Shown one piece after another: positions 39,622 through 51,900 of a stretch of 64,000 nucleotides of DNA. The DNA lies in assembly GCA_013398615.1 (NCBI GenBank), contig VZSR01000680.1, positions 851,852 through 915,851 of the forward strand, written 5' to 3'. The notes under the pieces were generated by a model. It was not told where the DNA came from, searched no databases, and saw only the letters and a program-made list of their open reading frames with translations. How positions within the stretch are numbered: the stretch's first letter is position 1; the number at the start of each line of letters is the position of its first letter. The position numbers and the translations under genes are program-made. The stretch is from Brachypodius melanocephalos (taxonomy: Eukaryota > Chordata > Aves > Passeriformes > Pycnonotidae).

Positions 39622-40062
39622 ACTGGGTAAGAGGAGAAGCCCTTTCCAGTCAAGCATACTCACGTTTAGGCTATATTCTCATATATACTCCTGTTCCCTA
39701 TGATAGATTTAGAAAAATGCATTTATAGTATATAACGCTTATTGAGAGAGTTTCCATTTCCCAATTGTTTTTATTATTCCCCCACTAGCTTTAAACTACC
39801 CACAAATGTTCCCCTGATAAACAGGCAGGACCTCTCCTCAGAAGTGGGAGCATGAGTTCAAAACTCTTAAGAACAAAAATGGAAATAAGTTTCTCATACC
39901 TGACCGAGGACTCTCATTCCTGACCCAGGGAGTGGAAGAGGAAAGGGGGAAAGCATCTTCTTTACTGGCATTTGATAAGCATACAGCCTCCATGGCTGTG
40001 CCCTTCACCCAGCTCTCCTCTCCAGCCACTTGCTGGGAATATCTGCCTGCACACACGTTCTC

Positions 40063-40095
40063 TTTTTGGGTTTTTGTTTTGTTTTGTTTTGTTTT
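40063..40095 (+). repeat. (GTTTT)n tract
   Basis: GGG followed by TTTTTG and at least four GTTTT pentamers. Confidence 0.92.
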
Positions 40096-43000
40096 CCTCT
40101 ACCAAAGAGGAGCCAGGCTGGGTAGATGTCTGTGGAAATGGCAGAGGATGGGCTCTGTCACTTCCCTGCCCTCCTGCAGGTCAGTGTCACAGCAGTCATG
40201 AGAGCCCTAAACACGCCCCCATTCAGTGGCTTGATCACTACCTGAGGAATCCTATTGATTTAGATTTGCAGTTTGTTCAGGTTCAATATAGTTGTGGTGT
40301 CTTTAATAGGTGAAATGGCTTGCATGAGGCATAAACAGCCAAAACTGGGTTTATAGATCATACCTGAGCAAAAAAATCCCTCAGGATTTTAGGTTTTTGT
40401 TTCTCCCACAGGCAAGGGCAGAAATTTTTGTTTCTTCTTCAAGCCTTGACAGAAAGTCCTGGAAATGTGAAAAGATTCCCAGCACCTGCTGCTCAGTCCC
40501 ACAGGACTGTATCTCATTGGAGCACCCAGGCTGAGGCTGCTCCTCTGAACTGACTCATATCTATACTTTTGAGGTTTCCTCATCCTGCTGCAGCTTGAGG
40601 GCAATGTGGGCTTCTTCCTTCTTCCAAAAGAAGATGCAGGATGGGACAGGGTGGCTGGGGAGCAATAGCAATTGTGGGAGAAATGTTAGCTTTAAGAAAT
40701 TGAAGAAAGCACTGAGATCCCTCTTTGGTCATGTTTTGAAAGTGAAACGAAATAGGCAGCCTCCTGATTTAAATTGTTTAAGAAAAAAAGAGAAATAGTA
40801 AGAAAAGTGCACTGTGTATACAAAAAAAAAAAAACCTCTAAAATTTGCCTGAGTGTAAGTATGCAAATGAGTTCAGAGTTTTCCAAATATGGACTCTGTG
40901 CGAGTCAGAGGGGCATGAGCCAGGTCTCATGAGTAAACAAAATAAAAATACCAGGGGGAATGTTTTAATAACTCCTTTTAATTCCCAGTTCAAATAGACT
41001 CCTTGCTTCATTTGTTCGAGTGAAGCCATGTCGATTTGGTGGCTGCTATGGGTTTGTCTTACTGAATACACCAGGGCTTGATCCCAGGCTCTATTACTGT
41101 GAGTGTACACCAGCAAATTCCCCTGGCTCCAGGAGGGTTACAGAGAGCCTGCACACCAGCAAACCAAAGAACCAGAACCATTATTCCCAACAGGCTGTTT
41201 TGGAAATAAACATTTTAACTCCTGGAAAATCACTGCACCTCTGACCACTGTGAAAGCAAGATTTCAAGTTTTGCTAAGACCACGCAAATCTTGTATGGTG
41301 AACTTTCCCAGAAAAGCACATTGATCTGTCAGCTAAAGGATCTCCAAAAAGGAATGCTGACAAGGTGCTGAACAGAGATTTGGGATGCCCACATTCAGCT
41401 CCTGGCCTGGCTCAGTCCCTGGACCACAGCAATTCCATACCTGTCTTTTCCCAGCACAGTGCCTCAGTTTCCACACTCAGACACTGGAGGTGATGTAACT
41501 CTGTAAAATGGCTGGAGATCTACTAACAGGATCAAATTTTAGCAACAGTGGTGAAACCAATGCCCTCTAGAAATCTCTCTGCTGTTGGATCACCAGATGT
41601 CTGTGTGCAGGCCAAGGAATTCTGCTGGTCCTCAGTGCAATCTCCTGCCGGTTGGACACCACTGTGCAGAGAACTAGTAACAATAAATTACATTTTCAAA
41701 GTCCTTTGGAGGTACTAAGTACTGAAAGTGATCATTCAAATCACCACAAAGAGCCAGAAAGTTGACCACGTGCAGAGAAAGTTCGAGGTACCAATTCTCA
41801 TCCAAATTACTGCCAATTTTCTTAACTTAAATGAATTTTAGTGACCCAAACCTGACTGAAAAACTATTATTGTGAATGGTAAAACCACCTATGGTTTTTA
41901 AACCTGATACCTCTCTTTTATCCATGATTATTTAACTGACTTTCATTTTCAATTAAATTACTCCAGACAGCTGTATTTCTACCTGGCTCTATGTCCACTG
42001 TCCCGTTGTACAGAGAGACATTTAGTTAGTAAATCCAGTGTCATTTCTTTGAGGTTTCTGAAGAAGGATATGTAGAAAAGAAGAAAAATACCCCAGTGCC
42101 ATGAACTACTGCTCAAAACTCACCAATAATACCTTCACCAGGACCTGTAACTTAAAGAGGAAGGTTAGCTATAGCAATATGACTTAGATTTTGTCTCCAC
42201 CCCACTCTGATACCCTTTGCTCCTCAGACACCTTTTTACCAGGTGGACAGGCAGCTTTGTAATGGGAGCAGGACTCTGGCTGAGATCCGGGTTTTATCTC
42301 CAGAGCTGGATGAATGTGATCAATTCATCCCTTTCCTGCACCCATTTGTCTGCTGGCAAATCACCAAGCAATTCTTAGCTAAGAAAATGTCACTGTAAGA
42401 TGATATACAGGGTGAAATGGAGAGCAGTTCCTTCCTCAATATAGCTGCAGATGATGTGGTCAATGATAAGCCTTTTTGGTGGAAAATAAAATTCAGCCAT
42501 CTAGAAGGCAGCTTCCACCTTGTTTATACCTTCTGAATTGAAAAAAATTATGTGCATGGCCAATGAAAGCTATTTTAGACGCATTTAAGTCTTGTAGAAG
42601 GCAGAGCTTCATTTTTTAATGCATCCTGAAGGAGTTCTTACACTGAAAATTTTTACCTGTGTATTCATAGTCAAGAGGCTTCTGTGTTGCAAAGACAAGG
42701 GTAGAAACAGCACATGTAAGACCAGGTACTGGTCACTTCACAAATAGGATTCAAACTTGGCATTAATCCCTCCAACCTGGGAGTGGCCTGATCCTGGGGG
42801 GATTCAGCACCTTGGTGGCAGTGCTGGGGAGAGCAAGGTGTCTTCAGTGAGATTTGCTCAGCAAACAGCAGATCTAAATCAGCCAGTACAAAAACGTGGC
42901 CTTCTGCCATCTCTGCAATGACTCTGGGTGTTGGGGACAACGTATTCCTGTACATCCAGGACCAGACATGAGTTTTGAAGGTGTCAGTTGTGGTTCTCAG

Positions 43001-44341
43001 CCTGTGGCTGGTCAGGTAGGCTCACAGCTGGGCTAAAAATCCCTTGTCTTCAAGATTCTCTTCCTGGCTGAAGTCCTCAGAAAAAAGCTCCCACATTTTC
43101 TGTGGGTACAGATGAGTAAGTAGATCTGACTTTCTGGGAAGTTCGTTTAGCTTAGGACTGCCGAATTCAGCCACAAGGTTATTTTGAGAATGAGCTCAAG
43201 GTGGGCAAAGTCAGGCAGATAATACATTCTGTCTTCCTTTGGGAAAGCTCAGAAGCCAATCCTTTCCTTAGCAAGGCCTGCTGTGAAATTTTCAAGTGGT
43301 TGAGGCTTTGCACATTTCTTTACTACATAAAAAATCTAATCCAGCAAGAACCACTGGATCTGCAGACAACACTGGAAGGAAGGTGAGGGAATGATTTGAC
43401 CTCAAACCAGGGAAAAAAAATATTTCAGGATATTTCTGGCAGGAATGGCAAGGAAAAGAAGATCTCAAGAACCTGAAACTGCTTTTTGCACAGATCACAG
43501 TTTACATTTTCTCTGTTTTCTTTTCCCAGTGAGTGGACAAACAGACTTCACCCCACAGTCTGCCTGAAGATTCGATTGTAGCAATCACAGTGGAGGTAGC
43601 ATGTCATTCCCAGCTGCCAAATGTTGCTGAACAAGCACAAAAGGATGGAAGAGTCATGAGAACATGAGTCACTAATTTCTTTCAGTCCTCCTTTCAATTA
43701 CTTCCTGCCCCTTAACAGGAAAATAGTTACCACAGAATAAATGCAGGAACATCCATGAACAGACAGAAAGCTTGGAAGACCACAAATATTATTTAAGAAG
43801 TATCTGCTGATCTAAAGAAATTACATATTATTTCTTGTACATTTGCTTATAGAACATCATAAAGGAAAATTCTATGTCAGTCTCAGTAAATCCTGCACCA
43901 CATTCCGTTTTCCAGACCCACCCCACTGGTGCTGACAAGGGAAGAAATGCTTCTTTGCTGTCTTTACCATGAGGAATTCCTCAGAGAGCTGAGGATTAAA
44001 TGTGGCTCTTTCAAACAGATTGCCTTTTCTTCAAGTTGATGTTAGTTAAACAAAGCTATCTTTTCCTATCACAATATTTATGCTTGCTACTGGCTCTTCT
44101 CTCTCCAAGTTACTTGTTAGTGAAAGGTGGTGATCAGAAAGGAGGAAAGTCTATGTTTTGAGACTCTTTTATTTATGAAAGAGAATGGAAGAAAGATGAA
44201 GTAGCATTAATTCATCTTACAATGTTTTCATAGCAGAAAAAAGAGTTGGCAAAAAGTGTATTATGTAAGCTCAGTCAGCCAGCTCCCAGGGTTGTACTGC
44301 TATTTGCCCTAGGCCAATTATATTTTACATGATCAGCACAC

Positions 44342-44387
44342 CCAATAATTAAATAATTAATTGGTTTCTTTTGGAAACTCTATAAAA
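44342..44387 (+). promoter_or_regulatory. Promoter-like arrangement: inverted CCAAT pair and TATA box
   Basis: CCAAT (44342-44346) and its inverse ATTGG (44360-44364) bracket an ATTAAATAATTA core. TATAAAA follows at 44381-44387, so initiation would be expected near 44410-44415. Downstream, the first ATG (about 44467) opens only about 22 codons. It may be a promoter of a non-coding RNA, an old LTR or an AT-rich coincidence. Confidence 0.15.
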
Positions 44388-45964
44388 CGTCATGGACCAG
44401 AGACTATTTATCTTGCCTCTGTGATTCCTGCTGAAGAAACATCTGGTTCTTTTTTCTGCAATCAACATGAAACCTGAAGGGGCCCGAATTCAAATGCAAT
44501 TATATTTTATGTCATTTATGTGCACTACAGGCTGACAAATTTAACTTGTTGGAATATGTGATCCCACCCTCCCTGTCCAATTTATGTTGATTGCATTTTC
44601 AGACAGCCATGGAAAGAGCTGTTGCAGCTTGATAAAAGCTGTTGATCCATCAACTCCTATAACTTCTCCCCAGAGTTTACAATAACAAAATAGTTGTTCT
44701 AACATAAAAGCTGCCTCTAGACTCTGCTTCCTTTCTACAAGGATTATTGGGAAGGAAAATCCCAGGAAATGCCTCTTTATATGGACCTTGTAGCAGGTCC
44801 CAAGCACTCTCAGCCTTCGTGTAATTTTGAAAGAGAAACTTGTTTCCTTTAAAAACAGCTTTTACTTTGAAAACAACAGCAGATTCAGGAGGTTTTACTT
44901 TCCACTTCTCACAGAAGACAAATCTTTGCTATTTCACAGTGGTACCTCTAATGTTGTTCATAAGCAATAAGGCAGGTCTATTTGAGCACATGAATGTCCT
45001 TTTCCTGCTATGGTAGCAGAGCTGGAAAGTTACCCTGGGTAGGACACCCTGTGGTACCTGTGGTGCCACTGGTAATTAAGCAAATGGGAACATTTCTTGT
45101 GAGCTTTCTTTAAATACAAAATCCTTTCACTGAACTGTGCTAGGAAGCTTAAATAACATCACAATGCTCTCAGTAATGTCTCAGATATGTGGATAAAATG
45201 TCAGGCTGCTACAGGTACTGTCTTTGGGAAGAATAGAAAACCAAATGCACTTAAGTCTTCTATAAGCATTGTCATGTATGAAAAAACAACAAGTTTAGCC
45301 TTCCCCAGTTCTAACAGTTGATCTAAAAATGCAAAAAGTGTTAATAACAGTAAAAAGTGGTAACACGTGTTGGGAGAGCTATTGAGATTACTCCACCATC
45401 ACTTTGTACTTTTCTCCCAGTCATCAAAAACTAACTTAAAAATTTCACCTGCCTTCAACAATGCTGAGATGTGAAACAATGCAGCCAGGGCTTGCCATGT
45501 TGTAAAGGGGATGTCTCTGGGGAGAATTTGGAAAACCACTTTAGAAGTGACTTTATGAATCTTACAAGTCAGTTCCAGGATGAATGATTGCATTTGTTAA
45601 TACAATACCCATTTTCAGTTTCTCTTGTGCCATTTTCCCCTTCTAGTATCTTCTACTGCTTTACTATAGAGGGGTTACAGTGTTGGGGAAGATGTGGAGG
45701 TGGATAATCGCATAAATCAGTTTCTTAGCTTTGGAAAGTATGTAAGGATTTCTTGTCTACCTTTCTTCTCCATGTATATATACAGATCACTTATGTTTAT
45801 TGATAGATCCCCATGATTTTGCTGCAGCTAACCTTCAGCAATGCAAATTGCGTGCAGATGAGTGGTCTAGTTAGGCCTCAGCTGGAAAAAAAAAAAAGCC
45901 TGGCTTGCTTGCTTTACCCCTCTGCCCTTTCTCAGATGCTCTGATGATGCCACTGCTACTGCCT

Positions 45965-45986
45965 CTTCCCTCCCTCCCTCCCTCCC
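45965..45986. repeat. (CCCT)n microsatellite
   Basis: Five or more TCCC tetranucleotide units forming a polypyrimidine tract at the edge of a locally GC-richer segment. Confidence 0.92.
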
Positions 45987-48900
45987 AGAATACTCATCAT
46001 GTCCATTCCACTCCTGCCAGATCTGTGGTCTCCTCTGAGCCAGACTCCACGCGCCCACCCAGGCCACGGTGACACCCTTGGAGAGGCTGGGATGAGGCAG
46101 TTCCCCATTCCCCTGGGGAGCTGTGCCAGACTGGGCTCCTGCCCCTCGCCCCCGCTGCTGTGTGCTCACACTTCCCTGCTGAGCTGCCTCACCACTTGGA
46201 AAAGCTTTTCCAGGGAGTTACTGAAGATGAGACTTGGCCAAGGACCTTGGCCACCTCCGCCTACTTGCAGCTGCAGGGCTATACATCAGCTCCCAGCATC
46301 ATATAGCTGGACCACAGTGCTCCTTGGTTCCAGCCTCTAAACTGTACTGAAAGGCAGCTAAAAATACCTTGAATACTTTCCTAATGTTCCTTTTCCACAT
46401 AAACAACTGCTGTGGGAGGAAGTGGCTTGCACATTTTTGTCTGGTGGGGTGGTTCACACTAAGAAAATATTGAAGAACGCCTATATGAGACCATACCAAC
46501 AGATGAACAAATCAACTGCCAAATCTGTGCTGAAAAGAAGAAAATTAGGTAGGCCCTGTACAGCTGCTGAAGTTCTGAAAGGTTCTTGAACTCTACAAAT
46601 CATTTTTAGGCCATCCCATAACTGGAACACTTTCAGAAGAGGTTCAATGCAGAGGTAGGAGCTCACACAATCTCATTACCTCATGAGAGTCTCAGCACCC
46701 ACTGCTTACATGGATTACCAGGGACTGATGGTGTCTCAGCACCTTGCAAAATCAGGCCCAAAGTACCTCAAGTTGCTGTTCAAAAAGCAGAAATAATTTC
46801 TGCATTTTTACTTAAACACCAGTTTCCCAAGCAAGCTTAGTAAGCACAACACAAATGAGGCGCCCTTTTTGTACAGAGAATTTGCAGCAATAGTAGCAAA
46901 GGCAACTTATTCTGGCAGGGCACTAAGCCAGCATTCCTACCACCTAAAGAATATTCCTTCTCTCACCCTTCAGGCCATATAGACTACAAAATAATTGCAG
47001 CAAACGTTTAAAATAATGCTGGACTTTGTGTTACAGTCAGTAACATTTCCTGTAACCATTCTGTATCAGCCAGAATTCTTGCTGATGTTAATTCTTAATA
47101 TAGGCAACCCAGCAGATCCTTCATTGAAATCAATGGCCACATGCTTCCAGATTTTAATGGGATGATGTGTCTTTCCAAGGTGTATTCAGAGAGGGTGATT
47201 TTTTTTTTTTTTCTCATTTAGGACCTCAGCTTTACAGAGTTGAGACAATACTCATCTATTCTGCTATATTTAGCTCATCAAGTACAGTCTGGAAGAAAGT
47301 CAGGCCTATTTCACCCTGTCCATTTGCAGGGTAAGCTCTTCCAGAACAGTTTTGCCAGGCAACTTGTCCACATTCCCTGGTAGTTGTTCCAAGTGACTAA
47401 AAATCTCAGTCATTTGGTGGTTCTTGGGATCCCACTGGAAACAAGCAGCTCCTTTGTTCCTGGTCTCACTGGGCACTTGTGTGCAGCTCAGCTGGCAGCA
47501 ATCAGGCAATGTGGTAGAGGCAGGCATACATTCAATTATTTTTAGCACCTCAGGAGGCATTCTCAGACTAAACTTTTGAACCACAGTGACAGTTTAGGTG
47601 GAGAAAGCTTGTCCTAGTCATGCCTGTATTGCATCTTCTCTACATAGAGAACAAAAATCTCCACAAAATACAAGGCCATTCCCAATTTTAAAAAGTCTCC
47701 TTCACAGCAGCTTGAATTATACGGTTCATTTTTATCCACCGAATCATTCTTGTTGCCAAAAGAATCTTGGTGTGTTTATTCTAACACCTATCAAATGCAG
47801 AAGAAATCATAAAGGTCTACTATCCTGTTCTGCAAACCAAGAACTTAGAGATAGAGTAAGGCTCTAGACAAACAGTTTTTTCCTGGTTCAGATGTGTTTT
47901 AAGAGCCTATCTTGGGTGCTCTTAAATGCACCAAACCCAGCAGTTACCACTTGTTGTTCACACTTCTTATGGCATTTAAGTTCAGTCACACTATCTGAAA
48001 CCACTTAAAGTCCTGGAAACTGGAATTTGCCTATTTCAAGTTAAGAAGTGCTCACAGAAATTAATGAGGGCAGTAATACCAAAAAAGAGAAAGAGCTAAC
48101 AGGCTAATGATGGCAATCTGTTACAGTATACAGTTGTTCCCTAAATTAGTATCTGTCCATGGCATAATGGCAGATTTTGATAGGATTTAGGTACTTGTGT
48201 CTTGCCTCATTGTCTCTGTGGATGATGGAGTCTCTATCCACAAAACGTCCTGTTAGCTACCAGTTCTTGCAGTTTAAAGGCACACAGGTTGACTAGGTTT
48301 TTTCCCAGAAAATCTGCTCCATATTTGAAATTCTCCTTTAGACCTTCCTGAGACTCCAAGCTTTCACAGCAACAAACAGCCAAGCCTTCTATGGGATCGA
48401 GTTCTGAAGGAAACCTCCTCACCCTGCAGATGGGGGTGTGATCTTGGACAGAATTTTGGAGCATTCCTCTTGGATTAAGCTGTCTCGAGCAATCCTCAGA
48501 AAAGCTGAGAACTCTCGACTTTTCCCCAAATACTCCATACCTCAGTGGTAAGGGGTATCCACCAAGGCCTTAGTAAGTTCAGATTTATTTCTCTCCTGTG
48601 TTTGGGAAGATTTGAACCCACACCTTCCACTGTGAATTCTCTAACCAGAGGATGATGTTGTACACACAAGGAGGGCTGGTGCAAACTTCTCTTGAAGCAC
48701 TTCCAGTGTGCTTGGACTAATGAAGCATTCATTGGGCCAGAGAGAATACAAGTGAGAGAATAAGCATGATTCCATTGCCTGGTGATTAGGGCATTCCCAA
48801 AGGGAGGAGACCTAAGTTTAGTTCCTGCTCTAATGGCTGTTTAATGTTCTATCATTAGATTATATCATATTATATCAATACTCTTTATATTACATATACA

Positions 48901-51900
48901 CATATGTATTCAAATAAAATGGGAAACAGTCGTTTAATGGGGACTGAGACAGATTTCTTCCCCTAACATCCTTCTCACAGGGTGCCATAATTACTGGCCT
49001 ATGAAGTCATACTGATTCTTTCACTTTCTCTGGACAATTAGCATTTAATTATTGCAGCCCACATGAAACATTTTTGACAGGAAGACTTAAAGTTCAGCTG
49101 TAACCTGGTGGTGAGAGTTCCATGGGTTGAGCGCCTCCAGGTTGAGGTGTTTTGGCTCCTCAGCAGTGCCTGCGTCTCTGAGCTGACCTTGGCAGTTCCA
49201 TCCTCAAACACTTCCTCTCCTCCCATGCTGTGTAGATGGCACCTCACAGGCCATCAGGGAACCTAACACAGAATTACAGATGCCATTATATTGAATAAGT
49301 GTTGGGTGTCATGCTGCCTGAGACCTTTCCTACATCCAATTCAAAGCTACCTGCTAAAAGCCAGTCTATTAAGCCAAGCAGAGTCCTAAATTCTGGACCA
49401 GGCTTCCTTCTTTTTCTTTGATTTCCCAATACAAGCAGATCTGTGCCTAGCTAATAAGCAGATGGGCGAGTTCAGAGGAAAACTGAAGTGATAATGTTGC
49501 TAGGAGTTTCAAAATTATTTCATAGTGGTTGCAGTGTTTTAGGGAGGGGTATTTGTAATCATGCAGCTTATGATTCATGACTGATATTATGGGGTTGTCA
49601 GGCTGAAAACTATCCAGTCTTTGCCCTAGCATGGACTTTAGAGATGGGTAAGCCAGGAACAACTGGGTGTCAATAGGGAGAGGCCTTTGGATGGTGGATA
49701 GGTGCTAAAAGCAGAACAAAGATACCAAGTAGTGAGTGTGGCTTTAAAATAAATGTTTCACAGGACAAAGGCCATGGACATAAAAGTTAGCAGAATAAAA
49801 CCAGGCCTTCAAGTCAAGAATGCAAGACTAAAGGCAAGGTGCTTCCATCAGTGAATGAGGCACTGGCACAGGAAATAAAGGCACACCAGCAGTGTTAACT
49901 ACAACTTACAGAACATGCTGTTGTGTTGCAGGAGAGGGGTGGTGAAGGGTATATTTCTTGAGCTACTGAAAACAGAGTTAAGTGATGCACATGACTGCTC
50001 TGCAAAATCTGCAGGTTTTGCTTCCTTACTCCTACTTTGTTTTGGTTCAGGGAGCCTAGCACAGCAGGTTCATGCCTTTTGGAGGTTCTCAGAAGAAAAG
50101 TAGTAGAGTATGCTTCTGCTTGAGGATCTAGCCCACAGAACCAAAGCCAGAAGCAAGGACTGAATATTGGTCACTCTCTGAAACCTTGAAGCTTTTGTGG
50201 GTCTGGCCACCAGGATTCTTCAAACAGGAAATACAACTTCCTTTAAAAACTGTGAAAATGAGATCTTGAATGAACTGGAAGTAGGGCATGGGCTACTTGT
50301 GCTTCCCTCAGCTTTGATGCACACATTTTTCTATTTTTTTTTTCTTGGCTTTGTGAGAGCTATGAATCAGCCCTGCTATGAATACAGTCTAACAAAGAGG
50401 TGGCTGTGTTTTATTAGGGGGGGAAACATATGTCTTCCTACATCACTCATGGTTAATGTTAACAAAACTGCCTAATGCCAATGAAAATCTATACATAGAC
50501 AGACACATATATATATGGAGACATCTTGGAAAAAAAGATGAAAAAAAAAAAAAAGAAAATTTTACGTAAAACCTCAAGTTAACAAATCCACTGCAAAAAG
50601 ATCTCCATCCATTGCTTATCATGGACTGCTGCATCCTGCTTATCTTCCAAAATGTAAAAAAGATCTTAAAATATCAAACGATCTCCCTACTTAGAGGATA
50701 TTACTCTTTTTCACTCAAGCAAATGTTGATTATAGAACATTTTTCATTACATATTGGCTGAGTTAGACTCGGTGATGGCACCCCTGACACCTGTAAATCA
50801 AAGGAAAGATGAGCAGGGCTCTGCTGCTCTGACACCTCATCTCTGTCACATTTTCACCTGCTCATTGTGTGAACACCAGCTGGGTGCTGCCAAGCAGCTG
50901 GGCTCAAGCTCAGTGTTAATCTGAGCCAGGCACAGATCCTGCCTCCTCTCAGCAGGGTTTGGTCTCCTGTCTTTGGGTCACCCATTCAGTCCTGATCCTG
51001 CACTCAGGCCATGCTGCAGGGATTTCAGTTCTGGGATGAGCATGGATTGTCCTTGGATCTGCATCCCTTTATACATTTTATTTCTAATACTATGGGAAAG
51101 ATATATTTTAGTAAGGGTATCGTGAACCAAACTCTTCTCTACTTTGAAAACTACTTTTAAATATCATATACTAAGAAGATACTCACTTTCATCTAATCAA
51201 TCTATTCATAAACTAAAATTCTAGAATTAAAATGTAGCAGCTATATAAAATAGCTTTTTAATTGGGTAGAAACCAGACCTAACCTAAACTCACTGTAGCC
51301 AGGAGCCTGCCTTTCTTAATGAATGCACCTGTATGAATCTTGAGAGAAATTTTACAAGCACCTTCCCTGCTTACCTCCCAGACACATGTGCACGCACACA
51401 CAAATACCCCCCACTTGATTCTTTTAAATGCAGATTTGGTGCTGCTTCAGGCTACAGGATTCATAACCCCAAAGCTCTAAGAAATGGGAGTCTGACATTC
51501 TACCCCCTGATCAACCCATGGATTTTTTTAAAAATTATATAAAAATTTTGCAGACTCTCAGCCATGATAATTTTATGTACATTTTGTTTAGGGATTTACT
51601 GTGTTTATCTCATGAGGCTGATAAATCCTGCTTTCAAGAGCCTTCCTATTGTCTTCTTTCATCTCACTCATTGAAAATCAGGACTGACACAGGGCAACAT
51701 CTCACAACCCCTCCTCCTACACTGTGGCCATGTATGAACAGTCTTTAATTTCTTCATGCAGAAAGGAAAAAAACTTGTCTGAAATACAGCAAGACTCTTG
51801 AATGCAGAAACATCTATCTACCAGAATTCAAATCAAGAACAAAGCTCATTTATTTTAGGTTTTACCACCAGCAGCAGCAAGCATATACCATGTTTCCTGT

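Larger units (their letters stand above)
39627..45964. other. Unique noncoding sequence
   Basis: Contains the (GTTTT)n tract at 40063. A near-ideal splice acceptor sits at 43509-43529, but only a weak donor (GAG|GTAGCA) follows and no frame is open. No gene recognised. Confidence 0.65.

Noticed and set aside
43509..43595. Near-ideal splice acceptor suggesting an exon
   Set aside because: Only a weak donor (GAG|GTAGCA) follows and no frame is open; a typical decoy.
46000..46330. Possible CpG island or coding exon
   Set aside because: GC-richer than its surroundings but with few CpGs, and the open frames show no domain.
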